Assembly: GCF_016522075.1 (NCBI RefSeq) | Contig: NZ_JAEHFW010000003.1 | Location: 830,999 to 894,998, forward strand | Reading direction: 5' to 3' | Length of the DNA: 64,000 nucleotides | From: Mucilaginibacter segetis | GTDB taxonomy: Bacteria; Bacteroidota; Bacteroidia; Sphingobacteriales; Sphingobacteriaceae | Shown here: positions 46,362 to 54,466 of the stretch, piece after piece | How positions within the stretch are numbered: the first letter of the stretch is position 1 | Layout: every line of letters begins with the position of its first letter | Program-made: the position numbers and the translations under genes | The notes under the pieces: model-generated | Databases searched by the model: none | Told to the model about the DNA's origin: nothing | The model's input: the letters and a program-made list of their open reading frames with translations, nothing else

Positions 46362-46431
46362 ATAAAGGCAAAGTAAATCAGGCAGATAGGTTAAAAAGTT
46401 TAAAACAGTTTTAAACTTTGTTATTTTACAC

Positions 46432-46439
46432 TATCTTTG
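46432..46439 (+). promoter_or_regulatory. Candidate -7 element of tRNA-Leu
   Basis: TATCTTTG matches TAnnTTTG and ends 20 bases before the tRNA 5' end. A TTTG lies 11 bases upstream of it, too close for the usual 19-21 spacing. Confidence 0.5.
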
Positions 46440-46459
46440 CCAACTCTAAAAAACCAAAC

Positions 46460-46541
46460 GCGGAAGTGGCGTAATTGGTAGCCGCACCAGACTTAGGATC
46501 TGGCGCCGCGAGGCGTGGGGGTTCGAGTCCCTTCTTCCGCA
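46460..46541 (+). tRNA. tRNA-Leu (anticodon UAG)
   Basis: 82 bases. Acceptor GCGGAAG pairs with CTTCCGC and the discriminator is A. Anticodon stem CCAGA/TCTGG with loop CTTAGGA gives UAG (reads CUA/CUG-type codons). There is a variable arm stem GCC/GGC and T-loop TTCGAGT. CCA is not encoded. It lies 98 bases after the last gene of the polysaccharide locus. Confidence 0.96.
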
Positions 46542-46549
46542 CTTAGTTT

Positions 46550-46584
46550 AAAGCCGTTAACTGAAGATGTTAACGGCTTTTTTA
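46550..46584 (+). terminator. Terminator of tRNA-Leu
   Basis: AAAGCCGTTAAC and GTTAACGGCTTT form a perfect 12-bp stem with a 7-base loop, followed by more T bases. Confidence 0.92.
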
Positions 46585-46618
46585 TTACCTAATTTTTATT
46601 GTTGAATCGAAAAGGCAC

Positions 46619-46642
46619 AAAAAAGCCGGGACATTACCCGGC
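46619..46642 (-). terminator. Terminator of the small membrane-protein gene
   Basis: On the minus strand GCCGGG and CCCGGC (6-bp stem, loop TAATGT) are followed by six T bases, about 75 bases after the stop at 46718. Confidence 0.82.
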
Positions 46643-46717
46643 ATATATCTTTATAAGCACTAAATTAATAGCGCGTATATATCATAAATTAGTATTCGCT
46701 TCTATTGAATGTTTGAA

Positions 46718-46924
46718 TTAAGCTTTCTTTTTGGAAACCGCCTCAGCGTATATTACCACACCTGCGCCAAACACGATAAGCGAACCAAAAAACAATGGCG
46801 ATGAAGCGTCCGTTCCGCTGTTACTGTCGCCCGGATTAAATGAGTAATTTGGAGTAAATGTAAGAGCGCATCCTATTGCGATGATTCCTATAAGCGCTAT
46901 TAGTAAACCTAAGTTCTTTTTCAT
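46718..46924 (-). CDS. Small two-segment membrane protein, hypothetical
   Basis: 68 residues from the ATG at 46924 (MKKNLGLLIALIG). Hydrophobic segments are at about 4-24 and 42-61, with a Ser/Asp/Gly-rich hydrophilic stretch between them (NPGDSNSGTDASS) and a basic tail SKKKA. The seven-residue upstream extension to 46945 is less likely, as the -7 candidate at 46943-46950 overlaps it. It has its own terminator. No family is recognised. Confidence 0.65.
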   Translation of the reverse strand: MKKNLGLLIALIGIIAIGCALTFTPNYSFNPGDSNSGTDASSPLFFGSLIVFGAGVVIYAEAVSKKKA

Positions 46925-46942
46925 AATACTTTTATATGCCTG

Positions 46943-46950
46943 CAAATATA
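46943..46950 (-). promoter_or_regulatory. Candidate -7 element of the 68-residue membrane protein gene
   Basis: TATATTTG on the minus strand, 18 bases before the ATG at 46924. Confidence 0.45.
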
Positions 46951-47006
46951 AGTTATGTTTTTAGTAATTAAAATGCTTTATAGGGATAAATCAAAATTAA
47001 TAGGAG

Positions 47007-47294
47007 TTAAATTTTAAGGCCGATATATATCCCTTTTACTATCAACAGTAAAACAATGCTTATTATTGCTATAACCGTTACAAGCTTTGATCTGTTATAA
47101 ATGGAAAGCAGGGTAATAATTAATAGCGCTACTGCACATATTAAAGCACCCAGTAAGTAAGGCTTTATAACAGTGTAAGTTAACTCCGCCAGTGCATAGT
47201 ATTGTAAACGGAAGACTTCAGCTATGCATCTTATCAATGCAAGGCAGATAATAATGGTTGCTAACCTTGACGCCTTTAATGAAGAAACTGGCAT
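47007..47294 (-). CDS. Small membrane protein, hypothetical
   Basis: 95 residues with three hydrophobic segments (about 10-28, 42-62 and 70-92), joined by short polar loops (RLQYYALAELTYTVIKPY, YNRSKL). No motif indicates a function. It lies upstream of the other small membrane protein on the same strand with an 82-base gap, and diverges from the MFS gene. Confidence 0.55.
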   Translation of the reverse strand: MPVSSLKASRLATIIICLALIRCIAEVFRLQYYALAELTYTVIKPYLLGALICAVALLIITLLSIYNRSKLVTVIAIISIVLLLIVKGIYIGLKI

Positions 47295-47420
47295 TTCCTG
47301 TTCAAAATAATGAGCTTAACCTGGCTAAGTAAAACTACTACTAATTTTCGGGTAGTTATTATCACCAGCTTATGGATAATTATTTCGTGAACGCTAAATT
47401 TTATCTACTTTTAAAGAGCC

Positions 47421-48743
47421 ATGCAAGTAAAAAACAATAAAAAAACTATACGGGCCTGGGCCATGTTCGATTGGGCAAATTCGGCATATAACCTGGTGAT
47501 CACGTCCACTATATTTCCGGCTTACTATGTAGCTATCACTAACAACCCTGAAAATGGCAACCGCGTTAAGTTCTTTGGGTGGAGTTTTGTAAATACCGCG
47601 TTATCCGATTACGCCCTTGCCTTCGCCTACCTTATTATGGTGCTGCTATTGCCCATTTTAAGCTCTATAGCCGATTATAAAGGTAATAAGAAGGTGTTTA
47701 TACAGTTTTTTACGTTGCTCGGTTCTGCTGCCTGCTGTGGCTTATTCTTTTTTAACGCCGAGAGACTGGAGATAGGTATTATCTGTTTTGCGCTGGCGGC
47801 CATCGGTTATAGCGGGGGCTTTGTTTTTTATAACTCTTACCTGCCGGAAATTGCTACGCTGGATATGCAGGATAAAGTAAGCGCCAAAGGTTTTACGTAT
47901 GGATATATAGGTAGTGTGTTATTACAGTTAATCTGTTTCGCTTTTGTACTATCGCCTGCTACGTTTGGCATTACCGACAAATCCTTGCCGGCTCAGCTAT
48001 CATTTTTGTTAGTGGGTCTCTGGTGGATAGGTTTTGCCATGATCCCTTTTAGTATTTTACCTAAAGGAAGCCCTAATGCACAAACACATCAGCATCATAT
48101 TATAAAGGGCGGATTTATTGAATTAGGCAAAGTTTGGGTAAAAGTAAAATCGATGCCTTTGTTGAAACGCTTTTTACCGTCGTTCTTTTTTTATTCTATG
48201 GGGGTGCAAACCATTATGCTGGTAGCTACAGGTTTTGCCGCCAAAGAGCTTAAAATGGAAACCTCTGCTCTGATATCCATTATATTAATTATACAGATTG
48301 TAGCCATCGGCGGCGCGACGCTTATGTCGCGTTTATCTGATAAACACGGGAATGTTAGAGTACTGATACTGGTAGTTGCCATATGGATTGCGGTTTGTAT
48401 AGCTGCTTATTTTACCACAACGGCCACCCAGTTTTATATTGTGGCGATAATTGTAGGTTTGGTAATGGGGGGGATACAGTCACTTTCACGATCTACCTAC
48501 TCCAAGTATCTGCCCGAAAACATACCGGATACCGCGTCTTTTTTTAGTTTTTATGATGTTACCGAAAAGCTGGCCATTGTAGGTGGTTTGTTTAGTTTTG
48601 GCATCATTGAAGAGATAACAGGCAGCATGCGTAACTCTGCCCTGGTTTTGGGCTTATTCTTTGTGATCGGGCTGTTTCTTTTGTTTTCTTTATTAAGAAC
48701 AGAGCAAAAAGTTCAGAAAAATTCGGAATTTAGCGCCTTATAA
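47421..48743 (+). CDS. MFS transporter, UMF1/Atg22-like family
   Basis: 440 residues with about 12 membrane segments. The N-terminal RAWAMFDWANSAYNLVITST near residue 11 is the UMF1 signature (MFDWANSAY), and GGIQSLSRSTYSKYLP near 350 is another family block. UMF1 proteins are related to yeast Atg22, a vacuolar amino-acid effluxer; the bacterial substrate is unknown. The following LutA-like gene begins 13 bases later, so the two are probably cotranscribed. Confidence 0.88.
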   Translation: MQVKNNKKTIRAWAMFDWANSAYNLVITSTIFPAYYVAITNNPENGNRVKFFGWSFVNTALSDYALAFAYLIMVLLLPILSSIADYKGNKKVFIQFFTLLGSAACCGLFFFNAERLEIGIICFALAAIGYSGGFVFYNSYLPEIATLDMQDKVSAKGFTYGYIGSVLLQLICFAFVLSPATFGITDKSLPAQLSFLLVGLWWIGFAMIPFSILPKGSPNAQTHQHHIIKGGFIELGKVWVKVKSMPLLKRFLPSFFFYSMGVQTIMLVATGFAAKELKMETSALISIILIIQIVAIGGATLMSRLSDKHGNVRVLILVVAIWIAVCIAAYFTTTATQFYIVAIIVGLVMGGIQSLSRSTYSKYLPENIPDTASFFSFYDVTEKLAIVGGLFSFGIIEEITGSMRNSALVLGLFFVIGLFLLFSLLRTEQKVQKNSEFSAL

Positions 48744-48756
48744 TCTATTTGTGCTG

Positions 48757-49485
48757 ATGACGATCGAGTTGTTTATTCCTTGTTTTATTGATCAATTATT
48801 TCCTGCTACTGCTTTTAACACCGTAAAGGTACTGGAGAAGGCCGGTTGTAAAGTAAATTACAATCCTGAACAAACCTGTTGCGGACAGCCTGCTTTTAAT
48901 GCCGGTTTTTGGGACGAAGCGAAAGAGGTAGGCAGTAAATTCCTGAACGATTTTCGCGAGGACAGTGTGATCGTTTCTCCATCTGCATCGTGTACCGGAA
49001 TGGTGCGTAATTATTATAACGACCTTTTTACAAATACCATGGCGCATAATAAATGCCGTAATATTCAGGGTAATATTTATGAACTGTCAGACTTTTTGGT
49101 AAATATTTTACAGGTAGATTACTTTGGCGCAGAGTTGGATGGACGTGCCGTATATCATGATAGTTGTGCCGGCTTGCGGGAGTGTAAAATAAAGAATGAA
49201 CCACGGCAACTACTATCTAAAGTGTTGGGCCTGGAAATGGTGGAACTTAAGGATAATGAAACCTGCTGTGGCTTTGGTGGCACATTTGCTGTAAAGTTTG
49301 ATGGCATATCTACTGCTATGGCCCAGCAAAAGGTGGATAATGCCTTAGCCTCCAAAGCAGATTATATTATTTCTACAGACTCATCATGCCTGTTGCACTT
49401 GCAAAGTTATATCGATAAAAATAGCCTGCCTATAAAAACCATCCATATTGCCGATGTGCTGGCGCATGGATGGGGGAATGTTTAG
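48757..49485 (+). CDS. CCG-domain Fe-S protein (LutA/YkgE-like)
   Basis: Two CCG domains are visible: CCGQPAFNAGF near residue 42 with upstream CFIDQ, and CCGFGGTFAVK near 170 with CAGLREC before it. This is the LutA/GlcF-C-terminal type of heterodisulfide-reductase-like electron carrier, found in lactate oxidation complexes LutABC. No lutB or lutC is adjacent. I use the ATG at 48757; the GTG at 48751 would add two residues. It ends 3 bases before the convergent metallo-hydrolase gene. Confidence 0.85.
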   Translation: MTIELFIPCFIDQLFPATAFNTVKVLEKAGCKVNYNPEQTCCGQPAFNAGFWDEAKEVGSKFLNDFREDSVIVSPSASCTGMVRNYYNDLFTNTMAHNKCRNIQGNIYELSDFLVNILQVDYFGAELDGRAVYHDSCAGLRECKIKNEPRQLLSKVLGLEMVELKDNETCCGFGGTFAVKFDGISTAMAQQKVDNALASKADYIISTDSSCLLHLQSYIDKNSLPIKTIHIADVLAHGWGNV

Positions 49486-49488
49486 CAG

Positions 49489-50886
49489 TTACAATTCGTA
49501 AGTTAAGCCTTTTTTTTCAGGGATGGTAACGTGGTAACCTTCCTGTTCGGCAGCATCCGCCAGCAACTGCATACTACCTGCCTCACCATGTACCAAAAAA
49601 ACTTGCTTAAGTGTATCTTTGTTTTGTTGCTTAATGTTATTGAGCAGGTCGTCATGATCGCCGTGGGCGCTTAAAACATCTGTTTGTTTTATGGTGGCGT
49701 AAACCGCAAGGTCGCGGTCTTTAATATGTACTATTGAGTCGCCTCGCAGCAGGCGGTGCCCTAAAGTACCTTTTGCACAATAGCCTATAAATAAAATGGT
49801 ACAGTAATAATTCTGGATATTATAAAAAAGATGATCCTGTATGCGCCCGCCCTCCAGCATACCGGCCGAGGAAATAATGATACATGGTTCGTAATAGTTT
49901 GATACCTGCCGGCTATCCTTTAAGTTCTCTACGTAAGTAAGATTCTCAAACTCAAATTCGTCGCCTTGTTTGTTATAAAATTCCTGGGCTTCAGGGTTAA
50001 CGTGCTGATGATGCTTTCGGAATATTCCGGTAGCCATAGTAGCCATAGGGCTATCCACAAACACTTTTACCGGAGCAAGCAAACCGCTGCTGAATATTTT
50101 GTTGAGTGCGAAAACCAGTGATTGAGTACGACCGATACTGAATGCCGGGATAATAAGCCTGCCTTGTTCTTTAAGGCATACCTTGTCAATAATTTCGGTT
50201 AATACCTGCTCTGCTGAAACATCTTTAGTATGCAGGCGGCCACCATAGGTTGATTCGGACACGAGATAATCTACCGGGGGCAGCGGTTCAGGGTCGTTAA
50301 GTACAGGATAGTTCTTTCGTCCGATATCACCTGTAAATGCAATAGTTTTTTCAACGCCGTTGTCATTAACTTTAAATACCGCTGACGCTGCTCCTAATAA
50401 ATGACCTGCGGTAATAAATGTAAGTTCAATATCACCATTAATGCGGAAAGGTCTGTTAAATCCTATAGTCACAAAGCGGTCAACAGTATCCATTACATGC
50501 TTTTGCAGATAAAGTGGCTGTGCCCCGGCAGACTGGTGCCTGTGCCTTTTATGCCTGCGCCCTTTTTGCGCCTTCTGCATAAAAATATTGACAGAATCGA
50601 GCAATAATAGCTCAGTAAGATCGGCAGTAGGAGGCGTGCACAATATTTGCCCGCTAAAGCCCAAACGTACCAGTGTAGGTAAGTTGCCGGAATGGTCTAT
50701 ATGAGCGTGAGTAAGCACTACAACGTCAATTTCTTCGGGCCTGAAATCAAAATCTTCATTTACCTGCACATTGTGCTCTTTCTCGTAATCCAGTCCACAG
50801 TCTACCAGTATTTTATATTGCCCCACCTGTAGTAAATGCATGCTGCCGGTTACCTGCATTGCGGCCCCGTGTATGGTTAATTTCAT
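49489..50886 (-). CDS. MBL-fold beta-CASP RNA-processing-type hydrolase
   Basis: Metallo-beta-lactamase fold with HAHIDHSG near residue 61 (zinc site), a beta-CASP domain (about 205-330) and C-terminal SSAGMLEGGRIQDHL, SAHGDHDDL and VHGEAGSM (RMMBL motif). The family includes CPSF-73-like and RNase J-like nucleases, so RNA cleavage is likely but unproven here. A KGRRHKRHRH basic insert near residue 108 could bind nucleic acid. It has 465 residues. A 35-base hairpin ends 16 bases before its start. Confidence 0.85.
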   Translation of the reverse strand: MKLTIHGAAMQVTGSMHLLQVGQYKILVDCGLDYEKEHNVQVNEDFDFRPEEIDVVVLTHAHIDHSGNLPTLVRLGFSGQILCTPPTADLTELLLLDSVNIFMQKAQKGRRHKRHRHQSAGAQPLYLQKHVMDTVDRFVTIGFNRPFRINGDIELTFITAGHLLGAASAVFKVNDNGVEKTIAFTGDIGRKNYPVLNDPEPLPPVDYLVSESTYGGRLHTKDVSAEQVLTEIIDKVCLKEQGRLIIPAFSIGRTQSLVFALNKIFSSGLLAPVKVFVDSPMATMATGIFRKHHQHVNPEAQEFYNKQGDEFEFENLTYVENLKDSRQVSNYYEPCIIISSAGMLEGGRIQDHLFYNIQNYYCTILFIGYCAKGTLGHRLLRGDSIVHIKDRDLAVYATIKQTDVLSAHGDHDDLLNNIKQQNKDTLKQVFLVHGEAGSMQLLADAAEQEGYHVTIPEKKGLTYEL

Positions 50887-50901
50887 TTATGGCTCACTCA
50901 C

Positions 50902-50936
50902 AATAATACAGGCCATTTAAAATGGCCCGTATTATT
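50902..50936 (-). promoter_or_regulatory. Long leader hairpin before the beta-CASP hydrolase gene
   Basis: AATAATAC-A-GGCCATTT, one central base, AAATGGCC-C-GTATTATT: two 8-bp perfect stems separated by one A-C mismatch. It lies in the 100-base spacer between the NtrC-like gene and the hydrolase gene. No T-run follows on the minus strand, so it is not a canonical terminator. Possible cleavage or control element. Confidence 0.6.
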
Positions 50937-50986
50937 ACTGTTATTAATATCGTTTTTTAAAATTATCGTTTATTTACCCGTATGTT

Positions 50987-52363
50987 TTACTCATTCCGTT
51001 TTAAACCGAATTTTTCAATTTTACTATACAGGTGACTGCGTTGTATATCAATGTCATCCGCTGTTTTTGATACGTTCCAACTGTTTTTCTCCAACTTGAA
51101 CTTGATATATTCCCGTTCGGCAAAATCCTTATATTCCTGAAAATTGGTGAACTTTTCATAGTCGGTCTGCGGGCTTGAGTTGCCGTTATTTGCAGATGCC
51201 GGGGCAGATGGATTTGCAAAGGCCTTTACATCGCTATCTGTAATTGTTTTATCGCTAAGGATGATCAAACGTTCCACCATATTGCGCAGTTCACGGATAT
51301 TTCCTGTCCATGGAAGTGATTTAAGCGCGTCAAGAGCTGCTTCAGATATTTTTTTAGTGGGCATGCCATATTCACTGCATATCTCATCTAAAAAACTTTG
51401 AGTAAGCAAAGCGATGTCATCTTTACGTTCTACCAGTGGCGGTACGTGTATTAAAATAACACTTAAACGATGATAAAGGTCCATCCGGAAGTTACCTTCC
51501 TCAATTTCCTTTAGCAGATCCTTATTGGTTGCTGCAACAACACGTACATCAACATCAATTTCTTTTTCTCCGCCCACACGTGTAATCTTATTTTCCTGTA
51601 GTGCGCGTAAAACCTTTGCCTGTGCCGACTGGCTCATGTCACCTATTTCATCAAGGAATAGCGTACCGCCATTTGCAGATTCGAATTTACCTATGCGTTG
51701 TTTTATGGCCGAGGTAAAAGATCCCTTTTCGTGGCCAAATAATTCGCTCTCTATGAGTTCAGATGGTATGGCAGCACAATTTACTTCGATAAGTGGCGAA
51801 GCGGAACGATTTGATTTTTCGTGAAGCCAACGTGCCACTAATTCTTTACCGCTACCGTTAGCACCGGTTATCAGCACACGAGCGTCGGTAGGGGCAACAC
51901 GGTCAATGGTTTCCTTTATTTTCGCAATGGCTTGTGATTCTCCTAAAATGGGTCGGACTTTTGATGCCTTGCGTTTTAATACTTTGGTTTCAACAACTAA
52001 GCTTCCCCTGTCTAAAGCATTCCGTACGGTTATGAGCAACCTGTTCAGGTCGGGTGGTTTAGATATAAAGTCAAACGCGCCTTTTTTACTGGCCTCCACC
52101 GCGGTTTCAACTGTGCCGTGACCGGATATCATAATAAAAGGAAGATCAGGTTTAATGGCTAAACCTTCGGTTAATACTTCCATGCCATCCATGCGGTTCA
52201 TTTTTATATCGCATAGTACCAGGTCATAATCTTTTTTGCGGATAAGTTCAAGTCCGTCTACACCGTTATCAATATCTTCAACCGTATAATCTTCGTATTC
52301 TAATATTTCTCTTAATGTACTGCGGATTGACCGCTCATCATCAATAATTAAAATTTTTGCCAT
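50987..52363 (-). CDS. NtrC-family sigma-54 response regulator with variant GAFTGA loop
   Basis: Receiver domain at 1-120 with phospho-acceptor Asp52 (LVLCDIKM). The AAA+ domain at about 145-375 has Walker A GANGSGKE (usually GESGTGKE) and LFLDEIGDMS as Walker B. A Fis-type helix-turn-helix lies at the C-terminus (NVSKTADDIDIQRSHLYSKI). The sigma-54-contact loop, normally GAFTGA, reads GSFTSA at about 213-218. It has 458 residues. No partner histidine kinase is adjacent. GTGTTATT repeats bracket its leader at 52364-52371 and 52426-52433. Confidence 0.92.
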   Translation of the reverse strand: MAKILIIDDERSIRSTLREILEYEDYTVEDIDNGVDGLELIRKKDYDLVLCDIKMNRMDGMEVLTEGLAIKPDLPFIMISGHGTVETAVEASKKGAFDFISKPPDLNRLLITVRNALDRGSLVVETKVLKRKASKVRPILGESQAIAKIKETIDRVAPTDARVLITGANGSGKELVARWLHEKSNRSASPLIEVNCAAIPSELIESELFGHEKGSFTSAIKQRIGKFESANGGTLFLDEIGDMSQSAQAKVLRALQENKITRVGGEKEIDVDVRVVAATNKDLLKEIEEGNFRMDLYHRLSVILIHVPPLVERKDDIALLTQSFLDEICSEYGMPTKKISEAALDALKSLPWTGNIRELRNMVERLIILSDKTITDSDVKAFANPSAPASANNGNSSPQTDYEKFTNFQEYKDFAEREYIKFKLEKNSWNVSKTADDIDIQRSHLYSKIEKFGLKRNE

Positions 52364-52449
52364 GTGTTATTCAACTGTAAATAGGTAGTAATGTTTGAAT
52401 GGCTAATATATAAAAATGTATAGTAAATAACACACTTTTAATTTTTAGC

Positions 52450-52482
52450 TAAAAAAATAACCCCCCGCCAAACGGCAAGGGG
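52450..52482 (-). terminator. Terminator of RNase P RNA
   Basis: On the minus strand CCCC-TTGCC and GGC-GGGGGG pair around a short loop and are followed by TTATTTTTTT. It is placed right after the 3' end of the RNase P RNA. Confidence 0.85.
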
Positions 52483-52493
52483 TATATTGCAGC

Positions 52494-52876
52494 AGCAAAT
52501 CTGTAAGCCGGGTTCTGTATTCCCCGTAAGGAGAACTTCTATCATTAATCTGGCCCTGCCATTGCTGACAGGTTTAATCAACCTACCCATTCTGAAGGTA
52601 ATTGCTAACAATTACACGGGAGCGAGCAACTCCTGATCCAGAACCTATTTGGTCTTTCAACTCCTGAGGTTTACCGCGATCCCGGTCGCCCGGAAAAGCC
52701 GTGAGCTCTTACCTCACGTTTTCACCCTTACCCGCGATAAATCCCGGGCGGTATATTTTCTGTGGCACTTGCTGTCGCCGGCTGCCGGCGCCTTCCTGTT
52801 AGGAAGCAGGATGCTCTGTGTTGCCCGGACTTTCCTCCGTTCGCTTTAGGGCAAACAGCGATAGAACGTTTTGCAT
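52494..52876 (-). ncRNA. rnpB: RNase P RNA (M1 RNA), bacterial type A
   Basis: Catalytic RNA that trims tRNA 5' leaders. On the minus strand the 5' region has GAGGAAAGTCCGGGC (P4 and CR-I region) and the 3' region ACAGAACCCGGCTTACAG, both near-universal in rnpB. P1 can form from GCAAA near the 5' end and TTTGC near the 3' end, which sets the ends to within a few bases. It is about 380 bases, normal for Bacteroidota. The promoter -7 element TACTTTTG ends 3-5 bases upstream. Confidence 0.95.
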
Positions 52877-52878
52877 TA

Positions 52879-52886
52879 CAAAAGTA
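52879..52886 (-). promoter_or_regulatory. -7 promoter element of rnpB
   Basis: TACTTTTG on the minus strand. Because the rnpB 5' end is fixed by the P1 helix near 52874, this site suggests that transcription starts about 5 bases after the G of TAnnTTTG in this genome. Confidence 0.6.
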
Positions 52887-52950
52887 CTTTTAATATTCAG
52901 ATATGATAAATTTTTATAAAGTTCAACAGGCAACCCTAACAAAGGTTACT

Positions 52951-53364
52951 TTATCTGCATTGCTGAAGATGAGCGTTTACCTGCTCTGCTGATATGGTGC
53001 CCATTTTGTTACCGAACGAATTGGTTACATACGTAAGCACTTCAGCCAGTTCAACGGGGGTAAGGTCTGTAGCGGGCATTTGATCTTCAAACTTTTTACC
53101 ATTAATTACCACTTCGGTATTTAGTCCGTACTTTACAAAGCAGGCGAGTTTTTGCTTATTTGCAGCCAGAAATACGCTATCGGTTAAAGGTGGTATAAGC
53201 GCTGATAAGCCTTCTCCATTTTTACCATGACAGTTCTGGCACCGTTGCTGGTAAATTAAACTGCCGCTGGTATAATAACGTTTAAATTCTAATTGATCCT
53301 GGCTCTGGCATGATACAATCATTGTTAATAATATCAGCGATAGGGTAATTATCTTTAATTTCAT
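52951..53364 (-). CDS. Class I c-type cytochrome, lipoprotein
   Basis: Lipobox MIVSC ends at Cys19, so it is membrane-anchored outside the inner membrane. The haem site CQNCH is at 42-46, and the likely sixth ligand is Met in DQMPATDL near 95. At 137 residues it is a single-haem small cytochrome. Its start overlaps the SCO gene's stop by 4 bases (ATGA), so the two are translated together, which suggests work in copper or terminal-oxidase electron transfer. Confidence 0.9.
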   Translation of the reverse strand: MKLKIITLSLILLTMIVSCQSQDQLEFKRYYTSGSLIYQQRCQNCHGKNGEGLSALIPPLTDSVFLAANKQKLACFVKYGLNTEVVINGKKFEDQMPATDLTPVELAEVLTYVTNSFGNKMGTISAEQVNAHLQQCR

Positions 53365-54020
53365 TGGGCAATTTGCTCGTCCGTTTCGGTACGCAGTGTT
53401 TTTATATCAGCTATCAGTTTATCAACCTGTTTTTCATCGGTGCCATCGTAATAACCTCTTATACGCCTTTGTTTATCAACTAAAACAAACCATCCCTGGT
53501 GCACATATCCACCAGCTGCACCATCATCCTGTTTTACTGCTATCAAATAGTTTTTTTCGCCCAGTTGATAAGTCTCTGCTTTTTTTCCCTGTAAAAACCA
53601 CCAGGTATTTCCGCTGACGCCTAACTTATCGGCATATTTTTTCAATACCTCTACGCTATCATGTTTAGGATCAATGGTATGCGAGAGTATTTTAAAATCG
53701 CTTACATTTTTAAAATCATTATAAATTTTAAGCATGTTCCGGTGCATAACCGGGCAGATAGACGGGCATGTAGTGAAAAAGAAATCGGCCACATAAATAT
53801 CGCCTTTTACGCTTTTCTCGGTTATGCTGTCACCATATTGATTGATAAAATTAAATGGTGGGATAGTTTGATACACGGTATCTACCACGGTTTTGCCATC
53901 AACTGTTTTGGTGACCGCATCGCGGTTACCGTAAATAGGAAGCGTTGTTTTATTGCCGTCGTTAAACTTGCATGCACTATAAAATAAAACTATAAATAGT
54001 AATCCGGCGAGTTTTCTCAT
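53361..54020 (-). CDS. SCO1/SenC family copper chaperone, lipoprotein
   Basis: Lipobox FYSAC (Cys17), then a thioredoxin-like domain with Cys85-X3-Cys89 (TTCPSICP) and His174 (GGYVHQG), the three copper ligands of SCO proteins. These assemble the CuA site of cytochrome oxidase or act as redox sensors. It has 219 residues. It overlaps both neighbours by 4 bases, in the order lipoprotein-SCO-cytochrome c. Confidence 0.93.
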   Translation of the reverse strand: MRKLAGLLFIVLFYSACKFNDGNKTTLPIYGNRDAVTKTVDGKTVVDTVYQTIPPFNFINQYGDSITEKSVKGDIYVADFFFTTCPSICPVMHRNMLKIYNDFKNVSDFKILSHTIDPKHDSVEVLKKYADKLGVSGNTWWFLQGKKAETYQLGEKNYLIAVKQDDGAAGGYVHQGWFVLVDKQRRIRGYYDGTDEKQVDKLIADIKTLRTETDEQIAQ

Positions 54021-54436
54021 TTTGATTTGATTTGTTTAATAAATTTACTGGATGCGGCTACGCTGGCATTTAACTCGCTGTCAATAGCTGTTATCTCTCT
54101 TTTTTGATCATTCAGGTAGTCCATTATTTGCTCATGTGATTTACCTTTATTCTCCGCGTCAAAGTTGTGCATCCAGTTTTCCATATGGCTGTCAGCACTA
54201 TCGAGTGTAGCGCTTAATTGCTTAGCTTGTTTGTTAATAGTAGAGTCTTTGGTCTGTTGCATCAGGGTATCCAACTGCATTTTATTGATCATGATGAGTT
54301 CATCTTTAGACATCACGCGGTCATGTATATTAATAACATCCTTAAGCAGGTCTTTTTCCTGCTTTTGCTTATCGGCACAGCTGAATAAGGTAATGCTTAT
54401 TAGCGCGAGTGTAGTTATGGTATATGTTTTTTTCAT
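54017..54436 (-). CDS. Helical lipoprotein of the SCO/cytochrome operon, unknown function
   Basis: Lipobox TLFSC at Cys20, then 119 highly charged, mostly helical residues (KEKDLLKDVINIHDRVMSKDELIMINK region; Met- and Lys-rich) with no cysteine and no known motif. Several Met and His residues (DSHMENWMHNF) could bind copper, but that is speculation. It is translationally coupled to the SCO gene and so probably assists it in the periplasm. Confidence 0.72.
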   Translation of the reverse strand: MKKTYTITTLALISITLFSCADKQKQEKDLLKDVINIHDRVMSKDELIMINKMQLDTLMQQTKDSTINKQAKQLSATLDSADSHMENWMHNFDAENKGKSHEQIMDYLNDQKREITAIDSELNASVAASSKFIKQIKSK

Positions 54437-54466
54437 TCTTTTGTTTATAGTGTTTTATGGAATATT

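Noticed and set aside
52649..52849. Plus-strand open frame of 66 codons
   Set aside because: It lies inside the RNase P RNA and is explained by that structure.
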